Shown one piece after another: positions 15,404-22,527 of a stretch of 22,527 nt of DNA. Below the pieces are notes generated by a model. The model saw only the letters and a list, made by a program, of their open reading frames with translations. It had not been told where the DNA came from and did not search any database. The DNA lies in contig NZ_QUEM01000042.1 of assembly GCF_003477995.1 (NCBI RefSeq), positions 1-22,527 of the forward strand, in the 5' to 3' direction. Each line of letters begins with the position of its first letter. The first letter of the stretch is position 1. Made by a program: the position numbers and the translations under genes. Source of the stretch: Bacteroides sp. OF04-15BH. Its GTDB lineage: Bacteria; Bacteroidota; Bacteroidia; Bacteroidales; Bacteroidaceae.

Positions 15404-16312
15404 ATGAAAAACAAAACACAGAGGGGGGAGGTTTATCTGTCAGAAGGGGATTCCTTGGCGAAAAATCATTTATTCCAAAAAGCGTTGCTTCGGCTGAAAA
15501 AGGCCCATCAGATGGGATGTGAAAGTGCGGCATGTAAAATCGGAAAAATTTACATGTCTTCAGATTTTAAAGACTATGAACAGGCTTTTTCCTGACTGCG
15601 CCTGGGTGCTGAGAGTGGGGATCGGGAAGCACAGTATTATCTTTCCAAATTTTATGAATTCGATTTATTGGACAAGTATGATTTGAATGAGGCTCATAAG
15701 TGGTTGCAAAAGTCTGCAGATCAGGATGAGGTCCGGGCCATTATGCGTTTGTCCTATTGGTATCGTTTCGGCCGCTATGGCATTCCCGATATGGAGAAAG
15801 GATGGAAGCTGCTGCAACGGGCTGCCGGATTAGGATCGGCAGACGCCTTGTTTCAGTTGGCTGTGATTTATGAGCATGGAAATGAAATGGTCGAGTCGGA
15901 TTTGCCGGAGGCCATGAAGTACTACCAGCTGGCTGCTTCGAAGCATCATGCATCCGCTTTGTTCCGGTTAGGAATCTGTTATTGGGAAGGAATCTATTTC
16001 CCGAAAAATTTGTTGCTTTCCATCCAATATCTGGAAGAAAGCTGTGCGTTGGGATGTTGTGAGGCCCAATACTATCTGGCCACGATTTGTGCCACCGATT
16101 TCTATCACCACACCTTTAAGCGTTATGTTCTTTTGCAGGCTGCGGCCAAACAGAATCATGATCAGGCCATGTACGAGCTGGGATGCATGTATCTCTTTGG
16201 AAACAGTTTTCTGAGTATTGATAGGAGTCTGGCTCACTATTGGTTTCGCAAGGCGGCGGATTTAGGAAATGAAAAAGCCCTTGAAATGTGTTTGAAAAAT
16301 GAGATTTCCTGA
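15404..16312 (+). pseudogene. Sel1-repeat protein interrupted by an in-frame TGA
   Basis: The frame encodes 302 codons of tandem Sel1/TPR-like repeats, with motifs such as AAGLGSADALFQLAVIYEHG, AASKHHASALFRLGICYWEG and AKQNHDQAMYELGCMYLFG. Codon 64 (15593-15595) is TGA, and the same frame continues as LRLGAESGDREAQYYL right after it. The TGA sits where Sel1 repeats usually carry Trp (A-x-x-W-L), so a single TGG-to-TGA change explains it. As it stands the product is 63 residues; restart at the ATG at 15782 or 15791 is possible. There is no signal peptide, so it would be cytoplasmic. Sel1 proteins scaffold complexes, often in stress or secretion pathways. A sequencing error or readthrough at this TGA-C context are alternatives. 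Confidence 0.7.
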
Positions 16313-16374
16313 TAGCTTTTACTGTTTTATCGTCTCTTTGTCATCAAGAAAAGTTTATTTAATGAAATCAGATA

Positions 16375-17025
16375 ATGAAAAAGAGTATTGTTTTTGTTGC
16401 AGCCGTTTTGTCGTTAATGACAATGGCTGGATGCCGGTCGGAGAATGATGCTTCGGGTTCTCAGACCAATGGGCAGCAGGAAGAGCAGCCCGTTCGCGAG
16501 GTGACTGTTCCCGAGATTCAGGTATATACCCTTGGCAAGGTGTCCGAATCCTTGTGCCGGGAGTTGGTGGATTCATTGCAAAGACATTATCCCAAGTGCC
16601 GTTTCATGAAGAATGTGCCCTTGCCCGAGAATGCCAAAACCACCAAGCGGCATGACCATTTGCGCTATCGGGCTGATTTGTTGAACCAGTATCTGTTGCG
16701 TTTCAAGACAGACAGCAATGTAGTTGTGGGATTTACTTCAGAGGATATCGGGATAGACAACTTCCGCAACAGTGCTCATTATGGCATTCGCGGTCTGGCT
16801 TTGGGCATTGGTAAGAAAGTGGTTGTGTTCTCGGATTATCGGGGAAAACGTAACGAATTGTCCCGCCTGGTACAGCACGAGCTGGCTCATGCATTCGGTT
16901 TGCGTCATTGCCCTCATGAGGGCTGCGTCATGCAGGACCAGCAGGGAGGAAACAAACTGAAGAACAGTCCGGACTTCTGCGCCGACTGTAAATCTTTTCT
17001 TCTGCGCCATCATTGGCATTTTTGA
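16375..17025 (+). CDS. Archaemetzincin-like zinc metalloprotease lipoprotein
   Basis: The 216-residue protein has lipobox MAGC (Cys20), so it is a membrane-anchored exported protein. Residues 168-186 carry HELAHAFGLRHCPHEGCVM, the archaemetzincin-type zinc motif HExxHxxGxxH with an adjacent Cys, a second Cys and the Met-turn-like VM. A late CADC completes the four-Cys pattern of this family. Earlier, VVVGFTSEDIG and GLALGIGKKVVVFSDYRG fit the metzincin beta-strands. Archaemetzincins are proteases of ill-defined substrates; most are cytoplasmic, so a lipoprotein form is unusual. It lies between the broken Sel1 gene (62-nt gap) and the caspase operon, from which a terminator (17037-17078) separates it. 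No clear promoter was found upstream. Confidence 0.85.
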   Translation: MKKSIVFVAAVLSLMTMAGCRSENDASGSQTNGQQEEQPVREVTVPEIQVYTLGKVSESLCRELVDSLQRHYPKCRFMKNVPLPENAKTTKRHDHLRYRADLLNQYLLRFKTDSNVVVGFTSEDIGIDNFRNSAHYGIRGLALGIGKKVVVFSDYRGKRNELSRLVQHELAHAFGLRHCPHEGCVMQDQQGGNKLKNSPDFCADCKSFLLRHHWHF

Positions 17026-17036
17026 AACATTAAAAG

Positions 17037-17078
17037 AATCCACGGCACTTGCTTTTGTGTTGTGGATTTTTTATTTTT
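17037..17078 (+). terminator. Intrinsic terminator after the archaemetzincin gene
   Basis: A 7-bp stem, aatccac (17037-17043) with gtggatt (17062-17068), is followed by a run of T. A TATTTTTG in the run (17072-17079) is also an exact -7 box match with a TTG 20 nt upstream. It could therefore double as a promoter for the caspase operon. Confidence 0.65.
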
Positions 17079-17084
17079 GTCCTT

Positions 17085-17954
17085 GTGAGAAAAAGAGTTA
17101 TTATAATGTTGGTTTGCCTGCTGTTTTCCGGTTTCGGTCCTGTTCTGGGGCAGAGCCGGAGAGCCTTGTTGATCGGACTCGGGCAGCAGGCGGATAAGGG
17201 ATGGGCCAGGATTCATGGCGACCGCGATGTGTATTTGATGAAACCGGTTTTGCAAAAGGCCGGTTTTTGGGATGTCCGTATGCTTGTCAACAGTCAGGCC
17301 ACCAAGCAGGCCATAGTAAAAGCCTTGATGCGTTTGGCGGGCGACTGTCGGGCCGGTGATGTGGTGTATGTTCATTTCTCCGGTCACGGGCAGCTGATGA
17401 CCGACCGTGAAGGAGATGAAGAGGACCGCTGGGATGAATGTTGGATTCCCTATGACGCCTCTTTGCGGTACGGACAGACGGACGACGGCAGCTTGCATCT
17501 TACGGACGACGAATTGAATGTCCTGTTGCTGGCTGTACGGAAGAAAGTGGGATCTAAAGGTCGGATATTGGTTGTTGTGGATGCCTGTCATAGTGGTGAC
17601 AGCACCCGTGGCGATGAAGACGAGGTGTTCCGTGGAACGAGCGACCGTTTTGTGTTGCCTCAGGAAAATGCCGTTGCTTTTGTGCGGAAAAATCCCGAGG
17701 AGTGGATCACCCTGAGCGCCTGTCGTGATTATCAGCGAAACGCCGAGCTGAAAACACAGAACGGGTATTACGGAAAACTTACTGTGGCGGTCTGTGATGC
17801 CCTGAAGCAGGGAACGTTTCAGGACAACAGTCAGTTCTACAAGCATATCCGTGACTTTTTCGACCGTCATCGTGGGAGCCTGCCGCAAACTCCCGTCATG
17901 AGTGGAAGCACATCTGCCTTCCGGATATCAGATGTTTTGAACTTAAAAAAATAA
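17085..17954 (+). CDS. Exported caspase family (peptidase C14) protein
   Basis: GTG 17085 is chosen because it gives MRKRVIIMLVCLLFSGFGPVLGQ, a signal peptide with a charged start; ATG 17106 would give a shorter signal and TTG 17049 would lie inside the terminator. The 289-residue product is a p20-like caspase domain. It contains RALLIGLGQQ, then DVYLMKPVLQKAGFW, and VVYVHFSGHGQ with catalytic His101. ILVVVDACHSGDSTRG carries catalytic Cys168, and WITLSACRDYQRNAE is the late substrate-pocket strand. Family members cleave after basic or acidic residues; the substrate is unknown. An exported caspase is notable. The next gene, a sigma factor, starts 9 nt later with a good ribosome-binding site, so the four genes to 22527 form one operon. 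Confidence 0.88.
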   Translation: MRKRVIIMLVCLLFSGFGPVLGQSRRALLIGLGQQADKGWARIHGDRDVYLMKPVLQKAGFWDVRMLVNSQATKQAIVKALMRLAGDCRAGDVVYVHFSGHGQLMTDREGDEEDRWDECWIPYDASLRYGQTDDGSLHLTDDELNVLLLAVRKKVGSKGRILVVVDACHSGDSTRGDEDEVFRGTSDRFVLPQENAVAFVRKNPEEWITLSACRDYQRNAELKTQNGYYGKLTVAVCDALKQGTFQDNSQFYKHIRDFFDRHRGSLPQTPVMSGSTSAFRISDVLNLKK

Positions 17955-17963
17955 TCTAGAGGA

Positions 17964-18614
17964 ATGAATATAAAACTAAGATTGCATGAATATTCCGATG
18001 CTGCCTTTGTTCAGGGAGTCAAGAACCAGGACCCGGTGATTCAGAAATGCTTGTATCTTCACTGCAAGAAATATTTCTCGGAGCACTATCGGGCCGTGTT
18101 TTTTGCTCCCGATGATGTGCGCGATGATATTTTTCAGAATACCTATATGGCTTTATGGGAAAATATTGAGCGTGGAAAGATTTCGGTGAAGGACGGGGTG
18201 GTTACGGGCAAGGAAGAAAAGCCCCTGACCTGTTCGCTGATGACCTATATGATGTCCATCGCCGAATTGAAATATAAGGAGATAACGCGTCAGAACGAGC
18301 GCGAGGACCGTTTTGCTGATCTTGAAGCCCGCAATTCCAGGCTTTTCCGTGAGCCGGCAGAACAGAGCGACTGGTTTCCCGATGACGAGCGTGCCGGGAA
18401 ACTGGAGGCTATTTCGGACTGTATCGCCGTGATGTCGGAGCGTTGCCGCCAGATTCTGACTTTGTTTTATGCCGAGAACAAGAAACTTGACGAGATGCTG
18501 TCGTTGTTGCCCACCTTTACCAGTAAGGATGCCCTGAAAACGGCCAAAAACAAATGTATGGCCAAGCTGAGGGCAACCTCAAAGGGACTTTATGAGGAAC
18601 GTAAGAAAATGTAA
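17964..18614 (+). CDS. Sigma-70 family (ECF-like) RNA polymerase sigma factor
   Basis: The 216-residue protein has a region-2-like part (about residues 30-110) with DVRDDIFQNTYMALWENI, the core-binding helix signature. A region-4-like part (about 150-210) reads CIAVMSERCRQILTLFYAE and then KNKCMAKLRATSK. Region 3 is missing, as in ECF sigma factors. It is more divergent than typical SigW/SigE groups, with a long insertion between regions 2 and 4 (a GVVTGKEEKPLTC stretch and an acidic linker). It would recruit RNA polymerase to promoters of its own stress regulon, possibly including this operon. A strong AGAGGA ribosome-binding site precedes the ATG. The next gene, a candidate anti-sigma factor, starts about 13 nt after the stop. 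Confidence 0.85.
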   Translation: MNIKLRLHEYSDAAFVQGVKNQDPVIQKCLYLHCKKYFSEHYRAVFFAPDDVRDDIFQNTYMALWENIERGKISVKDGVVTGKEEKPLTCSLMTYMMSIAELKYKEITRQNEREDRFADLEARNSRLFREPAEQSDWFPDDERAGKLEAISDCIAVMSERCRQILTLFYAENKKLDEMLSLLPTFTSKDALKTAKNKCMAKLRATSKGLYEERKKM

Positions 18615-18627
18615 ATGGATGAAGACT

Positions 18628-19317
18628 ATGGATGAAAAAAAGCAAGAGCTGATAGACCGATATATAAAGGACGAAATGGCGGCCGAGGAGCGCCGACAGT
18701 TTGAAAAACTGCTTTCCGAGGATGCTGAACTGCAGGAGCAGTATGAATTTACCCGGCAGTTGCAGGAGGCTTTGAAGAGCCGGATGGAAAAGATAAACCT
18801 CATGAAACAGTGGGAGGACGAAGAAGCGGAGCCAGCAGTTCAGAAAGCCGGACATCGCAAGACTCTCTGGCGCATTGTGGCTTCGGTGGCGGCAGTCGTC
18901 GTGATCAGTGTCTCTTTGTATATGTTTATACAACCTTCTACTCAGGTGAAAATGCCGTCTTTGAATGAAAGCTATGGTGATGTTTACCGTTCTTCCGGAG
19001 AACTGTCGCAAGTGAAGAACCTGATTCTAGAGAAACGCTATGCTGAGGCTTTACAGATGATTGACAGTCTGGAGAAATGGACTCAGGTAGATGAAAAAAA
19101 CGGCGTGAAGGCAACCATGTCGGATGAGGAGCGGGAGCGCATACAATATGAGCAGGAAGTGGAACTACAGGAAGCCGACCGTTTGAAATGGCTGAAGGTG
19201 TACGCTCTCATGGGACTGGAGCGCAGAGAAGAAGCGTTGCAACTGTTGGATGAGCTGCGCTGTAGCAATGGAATATACCAGCGAAAGGCTGATTCTCTTT
19301 ACCGGTTGATCAAATAG
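18628..19317 (+). CDS. Single-pass anti-sigma-factor-like protein with periplasmic repeat domain
   Basis: ATG 18628 is preferred (229 residues); ATG 18619 would add three residues. The cytoplasmic N-terminus (DRYIKDEMAAEERRQFEKLL, then DAELQEQYEFTRQLQEAL) has the helical layout of Bacteroidetes anti-sigma proteins but no HxxxCxxC zinc motif. One membrane helix follows at about residues 79-101 (LWRIVASVAAVVVISVSLYMF). The remaining 125 residues are predicted periplasmic and helical, with TPR-like pairs (LEKRYAEALQMIDSLE; LKVYALMGLERREEALQLLDEL). The gene sits directly after the sigma factor gene and 10 nt before the CHAT gene. I infer it holds the sigma factor inactive and senses envelope signals through the repeat domain. 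No site of regulated cleavage can be pointed to. Confidence 0.75.
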   Translation: MDEKKQELIDRYIKDEMAAEERRQFEKLLSEDAELQEQYEFTRQLQEALKSRMEKINLMKQWEDEEAEPAVQKAGHRKTLWRIVASVAAVVVISVSLYMFIQPSTQVKMPSLNESYGDVYRSSGELSQVKNLILEKRYAEALQMIDSLEKWTQVDEKNGVKATMSDEERERIQYEQEVELQEADRLKWLKVYALMGLERREEALQLLDELRCSNGIYQRKADSLYRLIK

Positions 19318-19327
19318 GAAAGCATAT

Positions 19328-22300
19328 ATGGGTAGGATTTTTACAATCTTCTTATTCCTGTTCTCAGTGATTTCTATCACTGAGGCCCAGACGGTTACCG
19401 GCGATCTGTCGGATGTAGCCAAACAGGCTGCTGCCAATCTGGAAGAGAAGCAGTATCAAAAAGCTCTGGAACTCTTTGATCAGGTTCTCGAAAAGTCAAA
19501 GTTCCAGTACACAGAAAGGGAGCGTGAGCTGTATGCTCAGGCACTTGAATCGGCTGTGACTTGTTGTTTGGAGTTGAAAGACTATGTGCGGGCCTGGGAA
19601 TACTGTCAGCAACTGGAAAAGAGTCCGTCATCAGATCCGGTAAAAATGCGGATGGCAGAGCTGTATGTGCGGGCCGGAACTTCTTATGTGCAATATAAGG
19701 TAACGCAAAAGGATGCAGATTTCCTGGCCTTGCATGCGGTCTTGCAAAAGATACGGCCTTATACCGTGAAGACAGAATTGGAAGCAGTCAATACCTTGAG
19801 GTCGCTTTTATGGTATCTGATGGCCGGGAGTTACAGTCGGGAGGACAGGATGGATTTGGCTTATGAGTGCCTGCTCCGGGCTTATGACGGATATTCCGAA
19901 GCCGCGGGAAAAGGCTTGCAGGCCAATGTCCTGAAGTATATTCACCTGTTTGAGCAGAAATCTTTCAAATTATTGGAAGAGAGAGTTCGGAAAGACAAAC
20001 TCCTGAATCTGGATTTTCTGGCTAATCTGCTGTACAATACCGTTTCTTCAGATTCTACAAAACGTAATTATCTGTTTCTGGCCAACTATCTTTTTGTGGC
20101 GCGCGAAACACAGTCGATGCAGGAGGAAACCGGACGGCTCGTTCATTATACGGCTCAGTTTCAGCTATTGAAATGCTATGTCCAAATGGGGCGTTTCCGG
20201 GAAGCCTGGAATCTGGGTTGCCAGCTTCTGAAAGGGCCGTTGACGGAAAAAGAAAGAAAAAAGGTGTCCGACTGGACGTTGCAGGCAGGGAAAACCATGA
20301 CAGCAGAATATATGAATGCCGTCCGTCCGGATTATGCAGGAGCGCGCCGTATTCTGGAAACAGCTTTGCTTTGGACTCCAGACTCCGCGAGCCAAGAAGT
20401 CCATGAGTTGATCGGAGACATCTGGTTTCAGCAGGGAGTGTCCGCTTTCTTGGCGCAGAATCAGGAAAAAGCGGCTGAATATTACCGGGAGGCTCTGCTT
20501 GCCTATCAGAAGGGAGACAGCCCGCAGCAGGGACAGGCGTTGCTGTATCTGGCAAAGACAAAACTGTATTCCGGAAAGACAGAGGAGGCATCCCGGTTGC
20601 TGTCGCAGGCTTATGAGCTGGCGGCGCAGGATCAGAAACTGAAACAGGAGATTGCCAATACGATGACTCTCTTGTCCGAGGAGCGCAAAGACATGAAGGA
20701 ATATGAAAAGAAAGCCTTCTTGAGAGATTCTCTGGCAGTTACCCAAAGTTCGCAGGTGCTTCTTCTGGAGAAAGGAGACCGGATGCTGCGTCTCAAGAAC
20801 TATGCTCTGGCGGAACACTATTATTACCAAAGTCTGTTGCAGGTTTCTCCCCAAAACAGAAATGCCGGTCTTTTCGCCTTTTACACCAAAATGTGTCATT
20901 TGAATCTGATCAAGGGGGATTATGTGCAGGCCGAGAAGTATGGACGTGAGTCTCTTGCGGTCGATCTGGGAGCGCAGTCGGATATGTATAAGATGAATAC
21001 CTGGATGGTTCAGGCCACGATTTATGCCCAGCAGAAGGACACGAAGCGTTTTGTATATTGTTATGATATGCTGCGGCGTTTGATGGAACAGGGGCAGGTG
21101 GGTGCTCGTGAACGGGCCAATGTTTATTTGTCACAGGCGCTGGGCTATGTGATGTTGCAGGAATGGAAGGAAGCGGACGAAGCCCTTCAGCGCTCTGATG
21201 ACGTTCTGGTGGCCCAGTATGGCAAGGGAGATGCCGGACGGGCCCGTGGTTTGGCTCTGTGGGGTGGTGTCCTGAAGAAAATGGGCAATTGGGAAAAGGC
21301 ATACGATGTTTATTCCAAGGGCGTGGAGCTGGCGCGCAGCAGTTCCGGAGAAAGGTCGGTTGCTTATAGTGAGGCTTTGGAGAAACTGGCTCTGTTGGAA
21401 ATCGAAAGAGGCAATCAGGAGCAGGGGCTCCATCTTTGCATGCAGGCCATGAATGTGCTGCTGGATTATGTCAAGTCCCAACTCCGATATGTTCCGTCAA
21501 CGGAACGCGAAGCCTTTTGGATTGAGAATTCCGAAATGCTGTGGAACATGTCGGCTTATGCGCTCCAGACAGACCGGACAAACGGTGCCTTTATGACTGC
21601 GTGTTATGATGCGTTGTTGTTTTCCAAGTCTCTGTTGCTCGAAACGGAAAAATCACAGGATGAACTGTTGAAGCAGGAAGGAAATCCTGAGTCTTTGAGA
21701 ATCTTCAAGGAACTGGCAGCTTTGAAAGAGCAGGCTGTGAATCTGGAACGTGATGAGGAGCATCATAAAGATTCTCTTGCTGCGTTGCACGACCGGATTC
21801 AGTGGCTGGACCATGAACTGACGACCCGTTCCAATGCCTATGCCGATTACACCCGTTTTCTGGACTGGGACTATCAGCGGGTCCGGAAGCTTTTGAAAGA
21901 CAACGAACTGCTTGTTGATTTTGTAGACTATATATCTCAGAAAGGAGAAAAACAGTATGCGGCTTATCTGATCCGCAAAGACCGTGAGTATCCTCTGCTG
22001 CTTCGTCTGTTCACACAGAAAGAGCTGGATGCCCTGATGCTGGAAAAGTCAGCGGACCTGTTGTATGAAGGAGCCGTTTCGGCAGAGGCCGTCAAGCTCC
22101 TTTGGGACAAGATCCGTCCGCATGCCGTGGAAGGAGCTACCGTATATTATGTTCCTTCGGGCAAACTGTATCAGCTGGCGTGGGAATCCTTGTCCACCGG
22201 CGACGGCAGTCTGCTGGGCGAGCATTACCGTTTTGTGCGCCTTTCTTCTGCCCGTGAAATCGCCCGTGTGCATGCGGTTCGGGAGTCTGGACCTTCGGCG

Positions 22301-22527
22301 GTGCTGTATGGCGGTTTGCAATACGACATGACGGGTGATGAGATGCTGGCCGAGAGCCGTAAGTATTCGGCCGGTCCGCAGTTGGTGATGCGCAGCACCT
22401 TGCGGGGCGACAGTGCCTTTGTGGCGCTTCCCGAGAGTGGCGAGGAGGTCCGTCAGATTGCGGATATTCTGACTTCCCGGAAATATCAGGTGCAGGTGCA
22501 CGAAGGAATCTCCGGTACGGAAGAGTC
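19328..22527 (+). CDS. Exported TPR–CHAT domain protein (3' truncated by window end)
   Basis: ATG 19328 follows the anti-sigma gene by 10 nt, and the frame is open through the last base (1,066 codons). The N-terminus is a signal peptide (MGRIFTIFLFLFSVISITEAQ). Residues about 25-830 are tandem TPR-like helices, for example LEEKQYQKALELFDQVLEK, EKAAEYYREALLAYQKG and NYALAEHYYYQSLLQV. From about residue 840 a CHAT domain begins (RKLLKDNELLVDFVDY), with the conserved core YYVPSGKLYQLAWESLS near 939 and RFVRLSSA after it. CHAT is a caspase-fold peptidase; its catalytic His and Cys lie beyond the window, so activity cannot be judged. Known TPR-CHAT proteins include the Craspase protease of type III-E CRISPR, but no CRISPR genes are nearby. 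Context is the caspase/sigma/anti-sigma operon. Confidence 0.88.
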   Translation, partial: MGRIFTIFLFLFSVISITEAQTVTGDLSDVAKQAAANLEEKQYQKALELFDQVLEKSKFQYTERERELYAQALESAVTCCLELKDYVRAWEYCQQLEKSPSSDPVKMRMAELYVRAGTSYVQYKVTQKDADFLALHAVLQKIRPYTVKTELEAVNTLRSLLWYLMAGSYSREDRMDLAYECLLRAYDGYSEAAGKGLQANVLKYIHLFEQKSFKLLEERVRKDKLLNLDFLANLLYNTVSSDSTKRNYLFLANYLFVARETQSMQEETGRLVHYTAQFQLLKCYVQMGRFREAWNLGCQLLKGPLTEKERKKVSDWTLQAGKTMTAEYMNAVRPDYAGARRILETALLWTPDSASQEVHELIGDIWFQQGVSAFLAQNQEKAAEYYREALLAYQKGDSPQQGQALLYLAKTKLYSGKTEEASRLLSQAYELAAQDQKLKQEIANTMTLLSEERKDMKEYEKKAFLRDSLAVTQSSQVLLLEKGDRMLRLKNYALAEHYYYQSLLQVSPQNRNAGLFAFYTKMCHLNLIKGDYVQAEKYGRESLAVDLGAQSDMYKMNTWMVQATIYAQQKDTKRFVYCYDMLRRLMEQGQVGARERANVYLSQALGYVMLQEWKEADEALQRSDDVLVAQYGKGDAGRARGLALWGGVLKKMGNWEKAYDVYSKGVELARSSSGERSVAYSEALEKLALLEIERGNQEQGLHLCMQAMNVLLDYVKSQLRYVPSTEREAFWIENSEMLWNMSAYALQTDRTNGAFMTACYDALLFSKSLLLETEKSQDELLKQEGNPESLRIFKELAALKEQAVNLERDEEHHKDSLAALHDRIQWLDHELTTRSNAYADYTRFLDWDYQRVRKLLKDNELLVDFVDYISQKGEKQYAAYLIRKDREYPLLLRLFTQKELDALMLEKSADLLYEGAVSAEAVKLLWDKIRPHAVEGATVYYVPSGKLYQLAWESLSTGDGSLLGEHYRFVRLSSAREIARVHAVRESGPSAVLYGGLQYDMTGDEMLAESRKYSAGPQLVMRSTLRGDSAFVALPESGEEVRQIADILTSRKYQVQVHEGISGTEE

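Noticed and set aside
15404..16312. Frameshift in the Sel1-repeat gene
   Set aside because: Both halves are in the same reading frame; only a single stop codon interrupts them.
20165..20899. Minus-strand open frame within the TPR-CHAT gene
   Set aside because: The plus-strand frame is uninterrupted over 3.2 kb with TPR and CHAT motifs; the antisense frame is a shadow.
17085..22527. CRISPR type III-E (Craspase) association of the TPR-CHAT protein
   Set aside because: No repeats, gRAMP-like effector or adaptation genes are seen, and the protein has a signal peptide, which does not fit a cytoplasmic CRISPR partner.

Overview
The window looks like chromosome of a gut-type Bacteroidales, in or near Bacteroides/Phocaeicola. 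Three things suggest this. Exact TAnnTTTG boxes (the Bacteroides -7 promoter element) lie upstream of several genes. Many products carry lipoprotein signals, some with acidic residues right after the lipobox Cys as in Bacteroidetes surface lipoproteins. There is also a cobalamin-riboswitch/BtuB locus with beta-propeller lipoproteins. No rRNA, tRNA, CRISPR array or intact insertion sequence was seen.

Positions 1-1920 hold the 3' end of an Rpn/PD-(D/E)XK nuclease-transposase gene with a GxAEG-repeat tail. A type A chloramphenicol acetyltransferase gene and a small lipoprotein resembling PliI lysozyme inhibitors follow. Two related C/T-G/A hairpins bracket these last two genes. Positions 1934-6412 hold, on the minus strand, a lactonase-family propeller lipoprotein and a WYL-domain regulator. 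The regulator is divergent from a membrane-anchored S41 peptidase, which is followed by an unrecognised Cys-rich protein. The divergent promoter region has a striking symmetric palindrome. Positions 6452-6630 look like a small MITE-like element with imperfect terminal inverted repeats.

Positions 6638-9478 hold a minus-strand pair, an exported flavodoxin and an exported carboxymuconolactone-decarboxylase/cupin fusion. It is divergent from a pyridoxamine kinase gene followed by an MmcQ/YjbR protein gene. Positions 9519-15298 form a vitamin B12 uptake operon: promoter, cobalamin riboswitch, BtuB-like TonB-dependent receptor, and two beta-propeller surface lipoproteins of the BtuG/DUF5074 type. 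The first lipoprotein is fused to an extra C-terminal domain, and a strong terminator ends the operon.

Positions 15404-22527 are the most unusual part. A Sel1-repeat gene interrupted by one in-frame TGA comes first, then a lipoprotein archaemetzincin with its own terminator. A tightly packed operon follows: exported caspase (C14), sigma-70/ECF-like factor, single-pass anti-sigma-like protein with a periplasmic repeat arm, and an exported TPR-CHAT protein that runs off the window. Two different clan CD (caspase-fold) proteins, both with export signals, thus flank a sigma/anti-sigma pair. This suggests an envelope-located, protease-linked signalling system. The gene families are recognisable, but I know of no described function for this combination.
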